Source: Glomus cerebriforme (lineage: Eukaryota; Glomeromycota; Glomeromycetes; Glomerales; Glomeraceae). Taken from it: a stretch of 64,000 bases of DNA. Made by a program: the position numbers and the translations under genes. Under the pieces are notes generated by a model. It ran no database searches, was not told where the DNA came from, and saw only the letters and a program-made list of their open reading frames with translations. The stretch covers positions 24,638 to 88,637 of the forward strand of contig QKYT01000051.1 of NCBI GenBank assembly GCA_003550305.1. Reading direction: 5' to 3'. This document shows, in pieces, positions 36,015 through 47,715 of this stretch (position 1 is the stretch's first letter; each line of letters starts with the position of its first letter).

Positions 36015-36590
36015 TTAAGTTTTATTTAAAGGACTTGTTGGAGCTGGTATTCCCATAAAAAGGTACATATAATTAATAGCTAATCCAGATGAAGCAAACC
36101 TAAAAGACGATTAAAAAAATTATGTTAGATTTATAGTGACTTTTATCTATTTTATATCAGAATTTTGTAGTTAATAATTACAAGATACTAGTAAAAGCAG
36201 TAGTACGTCCGCCATTTGGATCTTGATCGGAACTTTTCTCATTAGTTAAAGAAATAATTCCAAAAATGAATGCTGCCCAAGATGCCCATTTTATCTAATT
36301 AATCGAAATGATCAGAAAAGTATTTTAAGAAAAATTATATATTTTAAGATTTTTACAATTTTTTATTACCTTAAAAATTAAACCTACGGTACCTATATTA
36401 ACATTATTTTTAAAAAAAAGTTAGAAAAAAACAAACATTTTAGGGATGGAACGTTTTGTAATAAATCAGACTCACTCAATATTAATGAAAATGTTCCATA
36501 AAGATCTGGGTCAATTTCATCAATTTCTTTTGTGAGAGGACTATATTGAACAATTGCATTTGGACGTCTTGGATCTGAAGTTGTTGACAT
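36015..36590 (-). CDS. Asterix (PAT complex subunit, WDR83OS homologue)
   Basis: Four exons on the minus strand give just over 100 residues. The N-terminus MSTTSDPRRPNAIVQYSPL matches the conserved DPRRPN...Y.P start of Asterix. KWASWAAFIFGIISLTNEKS and a second hydrophobic segment (FASSGLAINYMYLFMGI) supply membrane helices, and the end PAPTSPLN resembles the PQPMTPPW tail of the human protein. In animals Asterix pairs with CCDC47 as an intramembrane chaperone at the ER translocon for multipass proteins. One intron uses donor TT|GTAATT and another acceptor ATAG|GTACC, both in phase. The gene is divergent from uL11, with only about 160 bases between start codons. Confidence 0.87.
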
Positions 36591-36750
36591 TTTTTAAATA
36601 ATAGAATAATAGTGTAATATTATTATAACTGATTTAATCACGTGAAATCAATCAAGTAATACAAACGTTTCACAAAGTATATAAAATTTTCTTGTGAAGA
36701 AATTTTTAGATCTTCCTCTTTTTGCCGTTGATAAGAAAAAGACTCAACAA

Positions 36751-37647
36751 ATGGCGCCCAAGATTGATCCAAATGAAGTGAAGATTAGTTGAGTATCAAT
36801 TAATGCCTTTTAATATATTAGTTATTTGATTAATGGATAGAAATAAATTTAGAAAGATAAAACTAATAATTTTTTATTAAAAAAAAAATCTTAAGTTTAT
36901 CTTCGAGCTACTGGTGGGGAAGTTGGTGCTTCTAGTTCTCTTGCTCCTAAAATTGGTCCTCTTGGTTTGGTATGTTAATTGATGATATTTTTTTTTCTAA
37001 GAAGCAATTGATTGGATTTTTTTAAAAAAAAATGATTTAAAAATTTCTGTAAAATCACTGATATCTAAATTTTATCTTTCGAAATAAAGGCCCCCAAGAA
37101 GGTTGGTGAAGACATTGCTAAGGCAACAGCCGATTGGAAGGGTTTACGTGTTACAGTTAAATTGACCATTCAAAATCGTCAAGCAGCTGTTTCTGTAGTA
37201 CCAAGTGCTTCATCTTTAGTCATCAAAGCTCTTAAAGAACCTCCAAGAGACCGTAAGAAGGAAAAGAACATTAAACATTCTGGAAATATTACTTTAGATG
37301 AAGTTATTGAAATAGCACGTCAAATGCACCCAAAGTCTTATGCTAAAACACTCAAGGGAACAGTAAAAGAAATCTTGGGCACATGTAATAGCGTTGGATG
37401 CACTGTTGATGGGTCAGCATTTTATTGTTATTAAAGTTTTTTTTTCCTTACTTTGTTTTTTTTTAATATAACTAACACTATTTTTATAAAAATAATATCA
37501 GTCAATCTCCTAAAGATCTTAGCGATTCAATTGAAGCTGGTGAAGTTGAAGGTAATTATTATTTTATATAAATTAATTACTTTTTTTTATCAGAAAGAAG
37601 TTTTGTTAATTCAATCAATATTTTTTTTTTTAGTTCCTGACGAATAA
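36751..37647 (+). CDS. RPL12: 60S ribosomal protein uL11 (RPL12)
   Basis: Five exons encode about 165 residues. Diagnostic segments are [11 protein letters not shown] at the start, [12 protein letters not shown] then [51 protein letters not shown] and [19 protein letters not shown]. uL11 forms the base of the ribosomal stalk, binds the GTPase-associated region of 25S rRNA and helps elongation factors bind. Exon 1 ends in a weak donor (A|GTTGAG) and the fourth intron uses GG|GTCAGC; all are GT-AG. The last exon encodes only VPDE and the stop. The first intron directly after a short exon is typical of ribosomal protein genes. Confidence 0.96.
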
Positions 37648-37897
37648 ACTTAATAAAACTTAATAAACTTATATAATATTTAGTTAAAAATAAAATTTAT
37701 TTTTTTATTGATTTGTAAAATCTAAAAAAAAAAATCATTAAATGTAGTGTATATAAAAAGTCATAAATTCTATATACTGAAAATATTTAATTTTACACAT
37801 TTAGTTAATGCTCCTTAATGCTTTTTGTGGACATCATCTTTTTATCCGCAGTTAAAATACTAGTTCACACCACGTTTGATTTTTTTTTTTTTGTTTA

Positions 37898-39524
37898 ATG
37901 GATCAAGAAACAGCGCAAGCCTTATTCGATCAAGGCGCGTTCTTGCTTTTTTTGAATGCGCCCGAAGGAATGGAGGTTGCCAATAATCTTTTTGATAGTA
38001 GTATTTTTTTGCTCAATTATCTTACAAATATTATTAAATTTCAATTATTTCAAAGTTCGGCATAGATTTCAATTCGTGGAAAATAGGACCGAAGTTTAAG
38101 GGAATGAAACTTATTCCTCCGGGTTTACATTTTGTATTTTATAGGTTTGTTATCTAAGCGATCATAATATACTCATGAAATTTCTTACCAATTTTTTTTT
38201 TTTTTCATTTAGTACTTCAAATAAGTTTGGTACTTCTGGACTTAAAACAGGATTCTTCAAATTTTACGAGTCAAAGGAGGTAATTTATCATTATCATAAT
38301 TTTTTAAAATTTACAAAATTTTTTTAACATATTAGTTTGGTTCAGTTAGTAATCAAATATTGGGATCATACATTAGAGGATTTTAAAAATGAATCTGATT
38401 CAGAACAGGTTGAACGATTAAACTCAGGTAAACTTTTTAAAAAAAAAACTTTACAAAAAAAAATTTATAATTCTAATTTCTTCTCAAATTTAAAGATATA
38501 CGTCAGTTTGATCCATTTTTAGGCCCATATCCTTTTTCTCCACCTACAAATTGGCAAAAATGGATTCATTTAACAAGTTTAATAACATCTCGTCTCATTT
38601 CTGTTATATTACCTAATGAAGGGAGGGTAGCTAATATTTCATCATCTACTGTTGATGAAGAAGAGCTACTTAAGTTAAATGATTTAAAATATCAAGAAAA
38701 TGATACCATATTTTTTACAAAATTTGACCTCAGAAAAAGTTGGAGGCCTGGTGCCACAGGTCAGGAGGTCACAAAATATAGTCAAGATAAAAGTTGGCTT
38801 TTAAGCGAGTTACTTAATAAAGTTTACAATAATGGTATGTAGGGTATTGATTTTTTTTTTTTTTCCTTATATATCTTCATGTATTTCTGCAAATTAATAA
38901 TTATAAGAAATCTTTGCAATTAGACTATAAGGAACTATTAGGAGAACTTCAATTAGCTTTTGTGTGTTTTTTAATTGCGGAGAATTATGCAGGATTTATT
39001 CAATGGAAAAATCTAGTGCAATTGATTTGTTCATGCCAAGAAGAGCTAGAAAAATATGCGGATACATTATTTACTGATTTCCTTGGTAGTATATATGTAT
39101 ATAATTCAAGATATATGTTGTAAATTATCATTTAAGATTATTGTTTTTTTCTAGACGTATTAAAATGTCAACTTGAAGAATGTCCACGAGATTTTTTTCA
39201 TAACATAGTGACTGAAGATAATTATCTTGCTCATGTATTAAAGGTAGTGTATATAATAAATTGTAATAATCCGCGCATTTGTTAATAATTTTTTTAATTT
39301 AGAATTTCCGTCGAAATATTTTGGAAGCATCCTCAATGGATGCTATACCACAACAAAGTTTAGAAAAGTTGCATACTTTAAGACGTCGATTTGAAAAATT
39401 TAGAGGTTTTCTTAATCAAAGATTTCACTGGGAAATTGTTGATGAAGTTGCAGCTCGAGAGGAAGAAGAAAGAGAGGAAGGGGAGTATGCACCAGTTGTA
39501 GTGGAGTTACCTGATACTGAATAA
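37898..39524 (+). CDS. AAR2: AAR2 splicing factor (U5 snRNP assembly)
   Basis: Eight exons. The N-terminus ([20 protein letters not shown], then APEGME) is followed by [20 protein letters not shown] and [14 protein letters not shown], which match the AAR2 family closely. [20 protein letters not shown] and, near the C-terminus, [20 protein letters not shown] also match. The tail is [17 protein letters not shown] plus a Glu-rich stretch. AAR2 binds Prp8 in the cytoplasm in place of Brr2 and so controls U5 snRNP maturation. The first intron has an atypical donor (GAG|GTTGCC), chosen because it alone restores EGME-FGIDF. The fourth exon starts after TTCAG, not the preceding TTAG. It lies 250 bases downstream of uL11 on the same strand. 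Confidence 0.92.
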
Positions 39525-40339
39525 AAGTTTACACTTAATGTTTTTATTTAAAAAACGGTTGAATACTGGGTTACTAATATGTACAAGAATGAAAATGGGT
39601 ATTCATGGTAAAATAGTTTAGCGCGATCCTTCTTATTTCGTTTTCTATTAAGTCTACGTTTGTATTGAAATTTAGCAACTACCCTAACTACCCTGCCCCT
39701 AGGACCAATGGCCTACGGGTCATGGGCCGGAGTGTAAGAGATTGTCCAACTCACAGCAGCTCCAGGCTAGGAGCTGCATTGAGTTGGACAACTCTCTACA
39801 CGTCATTATAGTAATAATTTTTATTGGCCAAACCAACTTTTGGGAGTAATACTAAAATTTTGATGTAACATTATAATAAATAGATTTTTATACCAATATT
39901 CTTAGAGTTTTTTTATGATCTAGTCATTATAGAATATGACCTTTCATTGATCTTACAAGAATATAATATAGTATATACATTATTACAAAAATAATTTTTA
40001 ATAATTTTCAATACGTAAATAACTAAACAAATTTTTAAAAAGTAAATAAAAAATACAGTCACAATTGATCTAATTTAATAGCTTAATTTAATGTCATAAT
40101 TTTTTGTAATGGAATTATAGGTGCAAATATATATATATATATATATATTTTATAGATTACAGTAAATAATTCAACTCACTAAAATATTATTTATAAAATT
40201 CAAATAAATAATTAATAATTCTAAGTTTTCTATATCAGAATATATTTTAAATAAAAAAAAAACTATTGACCATTTCATATCATTAGAATCTGAGTTTTTT
40301 TTAGTTCACTAACCTAACATTCGCCTTTATGCTGTATAT
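39525..40339. other. Convergent spacer containing a long hairpin
   Basis: About 815 bases between the 3' ends of AAR2 and Vps23. It includes a long imperfect hairpin (39732-39801) next to a GC-rich patch (39690-39735) and an AT dinucleotide run (about 40128-40149). No gene is supported. Confidence 0.6.
39732..39801. repeat. Long hairpin (about 32-bp arms, 6-base loop)
   Basis: The left arm runs GTGTAAGAGATTGTCCAACT then CACAGCAGCTCC; the right arm is GGAGCTGCATTGAGTTGGAC followed by AACTCTCTACAC. They pair almost throughout, with one or two bulges, around a short AGGCTA loop. The arms reach 70 bases in total. Such a structure could be a snap-back MITE, a terminator-like 3' element of AAR2, or a small-RNA precursor. 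No target duplication is evident. Confidence 0.65.
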
Positions 40340-42393
40340 TCATTTCTTGTTAATCCTATCCAATCCAGCTTGTCTACGAACCTTTTGAATCAACGCTCGG
40401 CGCATAAATTGTTCGCGTGCAAGAGTTCGAATATTCTTTATAATAAATCCACGTAACTTGTAAATATAGAAATTTTTTTAAAAATATATTAAATTAAAAT
40501 ATACATTTACCTTCATGTATGAATTCAAATCTATCCTTTCACTGTTCAACGCTTTGCCTAAATAATAAGTTGCATCTTCTATTGCATTGTCTTCCGCTAT
40601 TAAATCAAATAATCTATAAATATATAACATTAATTATTAATAAACATGGCTTTACTTATTCATAAAATAATAATACGAAAAATATACTTAACTGATTATA
40701 AACTATAGTAGTTCCACATAAAATATCATCAACTGATACTTCAGGCATATTCTTAGCTTGTTCTATTAATTTATCAATTTCTGCAATCTTACCCCTTAAA
40801 AATTCTGTCTTTTCTTTTATTCTAGCATCTTTTTCAACTAGTTGTCTCCTTTCCTCCTCAATACGTTCTTGATTCTGATTCAAAAGCTCACCAATTGACA
40901 TATTCCGATTCAATTCTGGTGATGATTTTTGAACATATTCCTCACATCTGTGTTTCACTTTATCATAAACCGCTGATTGTAATTTTACCAACTCTGGATT
41001 TTGAGTTGTTGGTAAGGGAGCAGGTGGTGGAATAACGATAGGAGGCGGTGGTGTATCAAGTATACTTGGTACACTGGAAAGTTGTGGATGTAAAGAAGAA
41101 ACTCTGGGTGGTAATTGTGTCTTAATTTTATTCGCAATAAATTCATGTTAGTAACAATGATAAAATACAAAGTTAAAAAAAGTGGATTGAAATACAAATA
41201 CCGTTAATGCATGACGTGAAGATGGTTGAACGGACGAAATAGTGGAACTATGACTTCTCGGTCTATTTACATTCATGTTCGAAGAAGGTTGATATGGTGG
41301 AGGAGGAGGTAAAGGAGGTGGTGTTGGAGATTGTGAAGAATTGTATGCTCGAAGAACCGGAGATGGTACCGTACTTTGTCTTCCGTTTACAGGCGGCTGT
41401 AGCAATGAAGGAGGCAATGGAGGTGCAGGCGGTGATGGTTGTGATGTAGGTCTAGTATATACAGGTGGATTTTGACTAAATAAATTTTGTAAAAGCGAAC
41501 AAAGTGTAACAAGATTTGACTCCTAGAAAATTAACATTTATATGGATTAAAAAAAGGATGCCAGCAAGCACTAAAATATGATAAAACTCAAGTAATTCAA
41601 ACAAACCTCATTATGAGGTGGCGGATTCCAATGTTCTAGGTAATGGTGAGAACATCGGCCACTAACATCAACATGTTGCGATTTTCTTACTAACATGCTA
41701 GATGTTGGGACCACGAATGCGATCGGAGGAACCATAGGGTAGTCCGTTGGAATCCAAAAAGCGACGGGGATATTGTATGGCGTCGATCTAAATGTGATTG
41801 GAATGGTTCCGTGAAGACATAATAAAACTTGAACCGTGCCATCGTCGTAGGCTTGAAGGAAATTGAGATCACATATCTATTGTGAGAATTATATTAAACG
41901 TCTTCGGTCCCATATATCTCATTTGATCTTATGATATTCTAATAAAAGTAATTTGTATATTTCTAATGTAATTCCGAAATCCTTCGAAAAGTAACTTACA
42001 ATGGAATTTTATATTCACAACAGAACATGCAACTCCAAGTTATAATAATCAAGGCTACTATTTTGAGTTGTTCGAGTAAATGATTTAGTTACTTACTGTA
42101 AATATCAGTTTTCGGAACCAGTGCTTTAAAGACTGCCAATGTAGCATCAACGTCCCGAAATACTCGATCTGGATGTACATACTAAAAGTACAATCCGTTG
42201 AAGTAAAAAATTCGGAATAAAGGCAATAAAGGTAAAACGAATGTTAAAAAATGGCGAGATTTACCAGAGCATTTGCAAGAGCATTGCGAAGCCAAAGGCG
42301 CGTGTTGTTCAGATCGGGGTTCGTTGGATTTGGATAAACAACCATATTATTAAAAACCAAAGCTTCCGATTTTTCCAAAGTTTGTTGAGACAT
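40340..42393 (-). CDS. VPS23: Vps23/TSG101, ESCRT-I subunit with UEV domain
   Basis: Seven exons on the minus strand, from MSQQTLEKSEALVFNN to GLDRINKK. The N-terminal UEV (catalytically dead E2) domain covers TYDDGTVQVLLCLHGTIPIT, YNIPVAFWIPTDYPMVPPIA and SGRCSHHYLEHWNPPPHNE; it lacks the E2 Cys and binds ubiquitin. A Pro-rich linker (about 120 residues), a coiled coil (RIEEERRQLVEKDARIKEK) and the C-terminal steadiness box (NIRTLAREQFMRRALIQKVR) follow. ESCRT-I sorts ubiquitinated cargo into multivesicular bodies and in fungi also recruits the Rim/Pal pH-sensing complex. The exon 3 acceptor is CTTCAAG, giving DIYTYDDG. The last-but-one junction is uncertain: available GT donors give NQLTEDNAIED, whereas the family would predict FDLIAEDNAIED, which is readable there only in another phase. 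Confidence 0.93.
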
Positions 42394-42550
42394 CGCTCAG
42401 AGTGTTTGATATAAGTTCACGTATGAATCCTGACTGATATACAAAGTATATTATCACATGACAATTATTCTTCAGTCACAAAAGTCACGCGTATATTTTA
42501 AAAAAAAAATTTTCGATTCGGATAAGCGCGTTTACTAAATTTTTTAAAAT

Positions 42551-42997
42551 ATGAATAAGTTTCCAAGTAAATTAAGTATTTCCTTTTCTTATAAAGCGAA
42601 TCATAAAAAATTTTGTCCCTTTTTACTTTCATACACGTCCAATTATTCTACAGGTATAATTTTTTTATTATTTAATTCGATCAGATAAGTTTTTTTTGTA
42701 AAAGTCATTAATAATTTCTATATTAAAGCAGCATCAAAATTGAAACCTCAACAACAAATTCAACGGATCCAATCTTCAGTACCTGCGGGAACAATTCTCA
42801 AGGGGTTAAATTTTCATAAAGATGGTGCAGACCCGATAGCATTACCCGATGACGACTATCCTAATTGGTTGTGGGAAATACTAGATAAAGAAAAGGATGA
42901 ACAACTTCGTAATAATGTATATTCAAGACAACATCATAAAAAACAAAGGAAAGAATTAATTAAAAATAATAATTTTGATAGAAATAGAAAGAAATAA
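42551..42997 (+). CDS. MRPL54: Mitochondrial large-subunit ribosomal protein mL54
   Basis: Two exons (42551-42653, 42729-42997), joined at G|GTATAA and AAAG, encode 123 residues. The N-terminus is rich in Ser, Lys and Phe without acidic residues, as expected for a mitochondrial presequence. The mature part has SSVPAGTILKGLNFHKDGAD, then ALPDDDYPNWLWEILD, a combination characteristic of mL54 (yeast Mrpl37), followed by a very basic tail ending RNRKK. It is a structural protein of the mitochondrial ribosome. The gene is divergent from VPS23, with 157 bases between start codons, so the two probably share a promoter region. Confidence 0.9.
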
Positions 42998-43345
42998 TTG
43001 TTCTAAATTCTTTTATGCTATTAATAATCTATTTTTATCATAATTATTTACATTTATTTGCGACAAGTAAAAAGAAAATTCTATTAATTATTAGATCTTC
43101 AAAATACATACAGTAACAATAAAATGTTTAATGTTTTTCTTGTAAGTAATCTTTTTTTTCTTTAGGAAAACTATAATAGTTTAAATCATTAGATAATTCA
43201 TTCAGAAAAATCCATAGCCTTACTTTTTTTTGGTTCAATACTATACAAAATTGAAATGTAAATATTCGAGAGATTTCAACTATACAAATAAATCCATCAT
43301 TATTAAACCTTTTTATCCAACCTCGGAAATTTTTTCTTGTCCAAA

Positions 43346-43390
<45 letters not shown>

Positions 43391-43644
43391 TAACCCGCAA
43401 ATTTCCTCAAAATATGTACATCCCGAATTGATTATTTTTTAGGTATTCACAATATTTCCCTTTTTTCGCTTTACCGAATAACTCGGATTAAAAAAAATTT
43501 TTTTTTGACTAATCTTTAAAGAAATAAAGAATAAATTGAAGGTCAGGAATAAATGTTCGTAATTTAATATATAAATCCCGCCTTCATTAAATTCCCATTT
43601 TCACAATCTATACACGTACAAAATTGTTTATTAATTCAATGCGT
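42998..43644. other. Convergent spacer with very long poly-A tract
   Basis: Between mL54 and the ataxin-2 gene. A homopolymer of more than 30 A (about 43347-43378), interrupted once and continuing as ~10 more A, is the longest in the window. It could be an old retroposition tail or slippage product. Length in the assembly is unreliable. No gene is supported; the frames running through it are artefacts of the homopolymer. Confidence 0.6.
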
Positions 43645-46600
43645 TTATTGCGTTGTTGTTGGCTCTGAAACTGGCATACCTTCTAGTAAAAAAGTTAATA
43701 ATGATCAGTAACGTATCAGATTTTTTTTTCCGAAAAAAGGCTAAGTAAAATATAACAATTACCCATCGGTGCAGCTTCAGGATTTACGTAGTGCTGCTCC
43801 ATAATAACAGGTCTCTGGCCCATCATCACACCGTTTGGCGGAACGTGTGGGACCATGTCATGTGGAAATCGCATCATCGGTGGCATTGCTATTATTATTA
43901 AAATACGACAAATACATTATGAACTCTAATATACTTATTAATGTATTAAATTAAATCTTAACTTACCGTGTGGATTCTGATACGGTTGATACATTTGGGG
44001 ATGCATAGTAGCGGGTACCATTGGTGTACGTCCAGGAGATGGATACCCTTGTGATCCAAAATGTTCTATTAAAAAAAACAATGTTAAATATGTACATTAT
44101 TTATACTTAGTAATAAAATATTTCAATCAAAAATGTATACATACGTGGCATCACTGAGGGAAGTTGTGCACTATACATAGCTGTTAACATAAAAACATTG
44201 AATCATGAAAAATTATAATCTAACAATGTATCGGATAAATGAATGTAAAAAACTTACGTGGTGCACCATTCGGAGGCATAGGAGCTGTAGTAAAAGGCAT
44301 ACCTGGAACAAACTGCTATCAGATAATAACAAATTATTCATTTATCTATTAAGAGGATATAATAATTTAATAATAAAGTTTGATACTTACCCCCGGTTGC
44401 ATATATGGCATAGGCGCGCCCTGTTGAATTGGGATGGGTGGAACACTAACAAATTGTGTGTTTGGAGGGTAACGGTAGTGCCCGACAGGGTATGCAGCGA
44501 ATCCGAATCCTTGAGTCACAGCGGCTTGCGAATAAATATCTTCTTCATAATTATTTGTAACAGTAAATTGATGTCTAAAAGGTCTATTACCAAAAGGCCA
44601 AGTTGGAGCTATTATAAAATTAAAATTTTTAACAAATTAACTAATAGAAAATGCGACAAAGTTTACATTTTAATCGAAAATTATACTTACTTATTGAACT
44701 GGGATTAGCTACAGGTTTCCCTTTCTGGAAAGGGGTAAAACCATCTTTAAGCGTAGCAGTATTCTTTCTTAACTGCCGAGTACCGAAAAATGGAGACTAT
44801 AATTAATTTCACATATATGTTAGTGAAATCATTACATATTAAAATAATGATATTATGACACATTAAAATATAATACATACAGATCCAGGGGATCTTTTAT
44901 CCTGTGTATTTGGAGTAATCTACAATATGAAAACAGAGAAAAAAAAAATAAGGATAAATCGTAATAAAGAAAATTTTCTAAACTTAAAAGGCGGAATAAA
45001 TATATTAAATAAAATAAACTTGATACGGTAAGTCGTACCGGTGTAAAACTTGCCGCATTAGGATTAGGTTTCCATTCATTCGCCTTCGCATTAAGCTTAA
45101 ATTGTGAGTTATTCGAAGTTGTAGCGGCCGTTCGACCAGGAAATTGCGGTGGAGCTTTATCGGCAGCAGATATAGGTTTATCAGAAGCTTTGTCATTTGC
45201 TGATTTAGACTCTGTCGAATCTCCGTTCGATTTTTGTGATTTATCCTCTTCAATTTTAATTTCTGGTTTCATCTTTGGTTCCAAATTTTGAGTTGGAATA
45301 GCTCTTTCTTTAGGTTTATCTTTAGTTTTATCCTTATCTTTATCCTTTTCTTGTTGCTTTTCTTTCTCTTTCTCCTTTTCTAACTTTTCCTTTTCTTTAT
45401 CTTTCTGCTTTTCTGAATCTTTATCTTTTTCTTTTTCATTCAAGGCAGTAGCGGATTCAGCTGTAAGTTGTTGCTGCTTGGTTTTATCTTTCGTCATTAT
45501 AGGAAGAAGATCTTGTGGCAACGGCAAATTAAGCTAAAATTATGATATAAATATTAAAATGAATATATGATAATTTTCATTATTAAGCCATTCAATAAAC
45601 AAACCTTAAAAGTTTGCCGCCATTTTCGCAATTCATCCACTTTTTCATCCATATCTTTTTTTTTTATAGCTTGCATCCTTTGTTGTAAACGCTCTTTTTC
45701 ATTCGTAGCAAACTGTTTGAATGTCTTGACAATTTGATCTGAGGATTTTTTTAATTGAATTTCAATTAGCATATTTCTTTTTTAAATTGATAAAATATAT
45801 ACAAACTACCTTCGATAGGTTTGCCCTCTGCATCAACACCAGCTTTCTATAAATGAAGTCAAATATATTAAAATTCCTTCTTGAATCGTAAAACTCGATA
45901 TCGTTTGTTTATGACTTACCCTCGAGACAACCGGATTTACCAACGGCGAACTTGAAGAAAATGGAGGTATTTTTTGTGTAGTAGCTGTTGCAGGTGATGT
46001 TGTAATAGTAGTAGCAGTGGCAGTGACAGTGGCAGTAGCGGTTGCAGTTGTGGTAGTTGGAGATGGTTGTGATTGTTTTGTGGGCTTAGTTTCTTCCGCA
46101 GATTTTATCTTTACCTCTTTCGCAGGTTCTTTAGTTGGCTCTAGCTTCTTGACAACAGGAACTGAACCGCCCTGTAGTTGTTGCTGCTCTTGTATTTTTC
46201 GTAAGTGCGGTGGCGTATATTTGTTCGGATCTCGGTTTCTAACAACTGCACCATATCTAACGTAATTTTGAACAAATAATGTCAGTAATCTATAACCCTA
46301 TAATATTTTAAATATCACAATTTGATTACAATTGTTGCTCTAACCTTTCTTCTTCATCCATTTGACTTTCCTCTACAATAAAACCACGTTCCTCAAGCAG
46401 ATGAACATTCGTTGTGGATGACTATAAATAAAAATGTGTTAAATTTGCTCGTTAATACGATTTTCAACATCGCGAGACGATAGATACCCTTGTGATCTCA
46501 TTTGCTATAGCGATTGCCTGACGTTCTCGTTCTTTGAAATCAGCTCTCGATCGATCTAACTTTGTGGTATAAATTTCTTCGTTGAAATCTGTCTTTATAC

Positions 46601-47715
46601 CAAATAACTGTTCGTTTGCTGCAAATTGATCCCAAGAAGTATTGCCTGAATCTGAATTTATATCATCCGTGCAAAGGAATTAAGGAATAAAATGTGATTC
46701 ATATTCAAATCAATGTACAAAAGCTGTAACAAGTTGAAAATTGATTAGCAAAATAAGAAAGGATATTCTAAGCCCTTCATTAATTCTCCCGATTCATCTG
46801 GAGTCCATTTGTGTAATTCGCGTTCTCTTATCTCAGATCGACCACTGATATCTGTATCAGTCCTAAAACCAGATCCAGCTCCTGCTATTTGAATATCGTA
46901 AGAAATTTTATATATAAGTTTTTTTTTTAAGAAATTGAAAAAAAAACAGAAATTACTTTTTCTCATAAGAAATCGCTCGAAATACCTTCACGATCTCCAT
47001 CGCATGTAGTAAAATCAATGCCGCATGCATGAATTTCCATCAAGTCTTTCGCCATTATAAGATATGTAGGTATAACCCGGTTCTGAGTCTTTTCTGTCTT
47101 TTCTTCTGCTTTTGTTAGCACCTTTCTGGCCATTTTTAATACGACGCCTAATTCCCCTTTCGTGCTAGCTGATTTGAATAGACCTTGATATTTTGCTCCG
47201 CTCCTGACTGTTACTGTCACATTCATCCCCTACATAATTAAAATGTGATAAAATTAATGAAATATAATAAATTTTAATTGGTTTGTTGAAAAATTTTTAA
47301 AATTAACGTACAATAAAGTTTACAAGTAGAAACATTAACCGATCATGCATATGATCAGTGGAAACATCGTCGTGTACCGTTTGCTCAACGGGTTTAGCAT
47401 TATTTGATATTGGAGTAGTGTTGTTATGATGATGATTATTATTAGAAGACGGCTGTGCTTGTGGAGAAATAGGTTGATTTCTCGGTGCCATATTGGCAGG
47501 GTGTTGACTATTATTATTATTATTATTCCATTTTTTTGGATTTCGATTGTTATGACTTTTTTAAAAAAAAAGTTAATTGTTATTGCTTAATTGCGTGTAA
47601 AATCGTGAAAAGCACGCGTAAAGAATAAAGTTTTTTTATACCTTTGACTCGAGTTCGTGAAAGTTTGGTAGCTGTTGTCTTGTCTTCGTTTTGGTCGGAC
47701 TGAGGCAGAAGACAT
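43645..47715 (-). CDS. PBP1: Ataxin-2/Pbp1-like RNA-binding protein
   Basis: About 18 exons on the minus strand, from MSSASVRPKRRQDN to EGMPVSEPTTTQ. An Asn/His/Gln-rich start precedes the Lsm domain (MHDRLMFLLVNFIGMNVTVT, YQGLFKSAST). The LsmAD domain follows (NTSWDQFAANEQLFGIKTDF, EEIYTTKLDRS). Then come a Lys/Glu/Asp-rich repeat region and a PAM2 motif (FKLNAKANEWKPNPNAASFT) for binding poly(A)-binding protein. The tail is Pro/Gln/Met-rich and disordered. The family binds mRNA with Pab1, promotes stress granules and restrains TORC1 in yeast; the TOR activator Rheb is encoded elsewhere in this window. Intron 46669-46766 is AT-AC U12-type; the others are GT-AG. Confidence 0.93.
46669..46766 (-). 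other. U12-type AT-AC intron in ataxin-2
   Basis: On the minus strand the 98-bp intron begins ATATCCTTTCTT, has the exact branch-point word TTCCTTAAT about 10 bases before its end, and ends TTTGCAC. Excision joins GELMKGLE to DDINSDSGNTSWDQFAANEQ in frame inside the LsmAD domain. No GT donor at this exon end gives an in-frame join. Confidence 0.92.

Noticed and set aside
38524..38535. CATATCCTTTTT resembling a U12 donor in AAR2
   Set aside because: It codes for the conserved GPYPFSPP segment and the exon continues through it.
43128..43442. Open frames running through the poly-A tract (Lys- or Phe-rich)
   Set aside because: Artefacts of the homopolymer.
46017..46265. Val/Ala-rich plus-strand frame
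   Set aside because: Antisense shadow of the Thr/Ala repeat coding region of ataxin-2.
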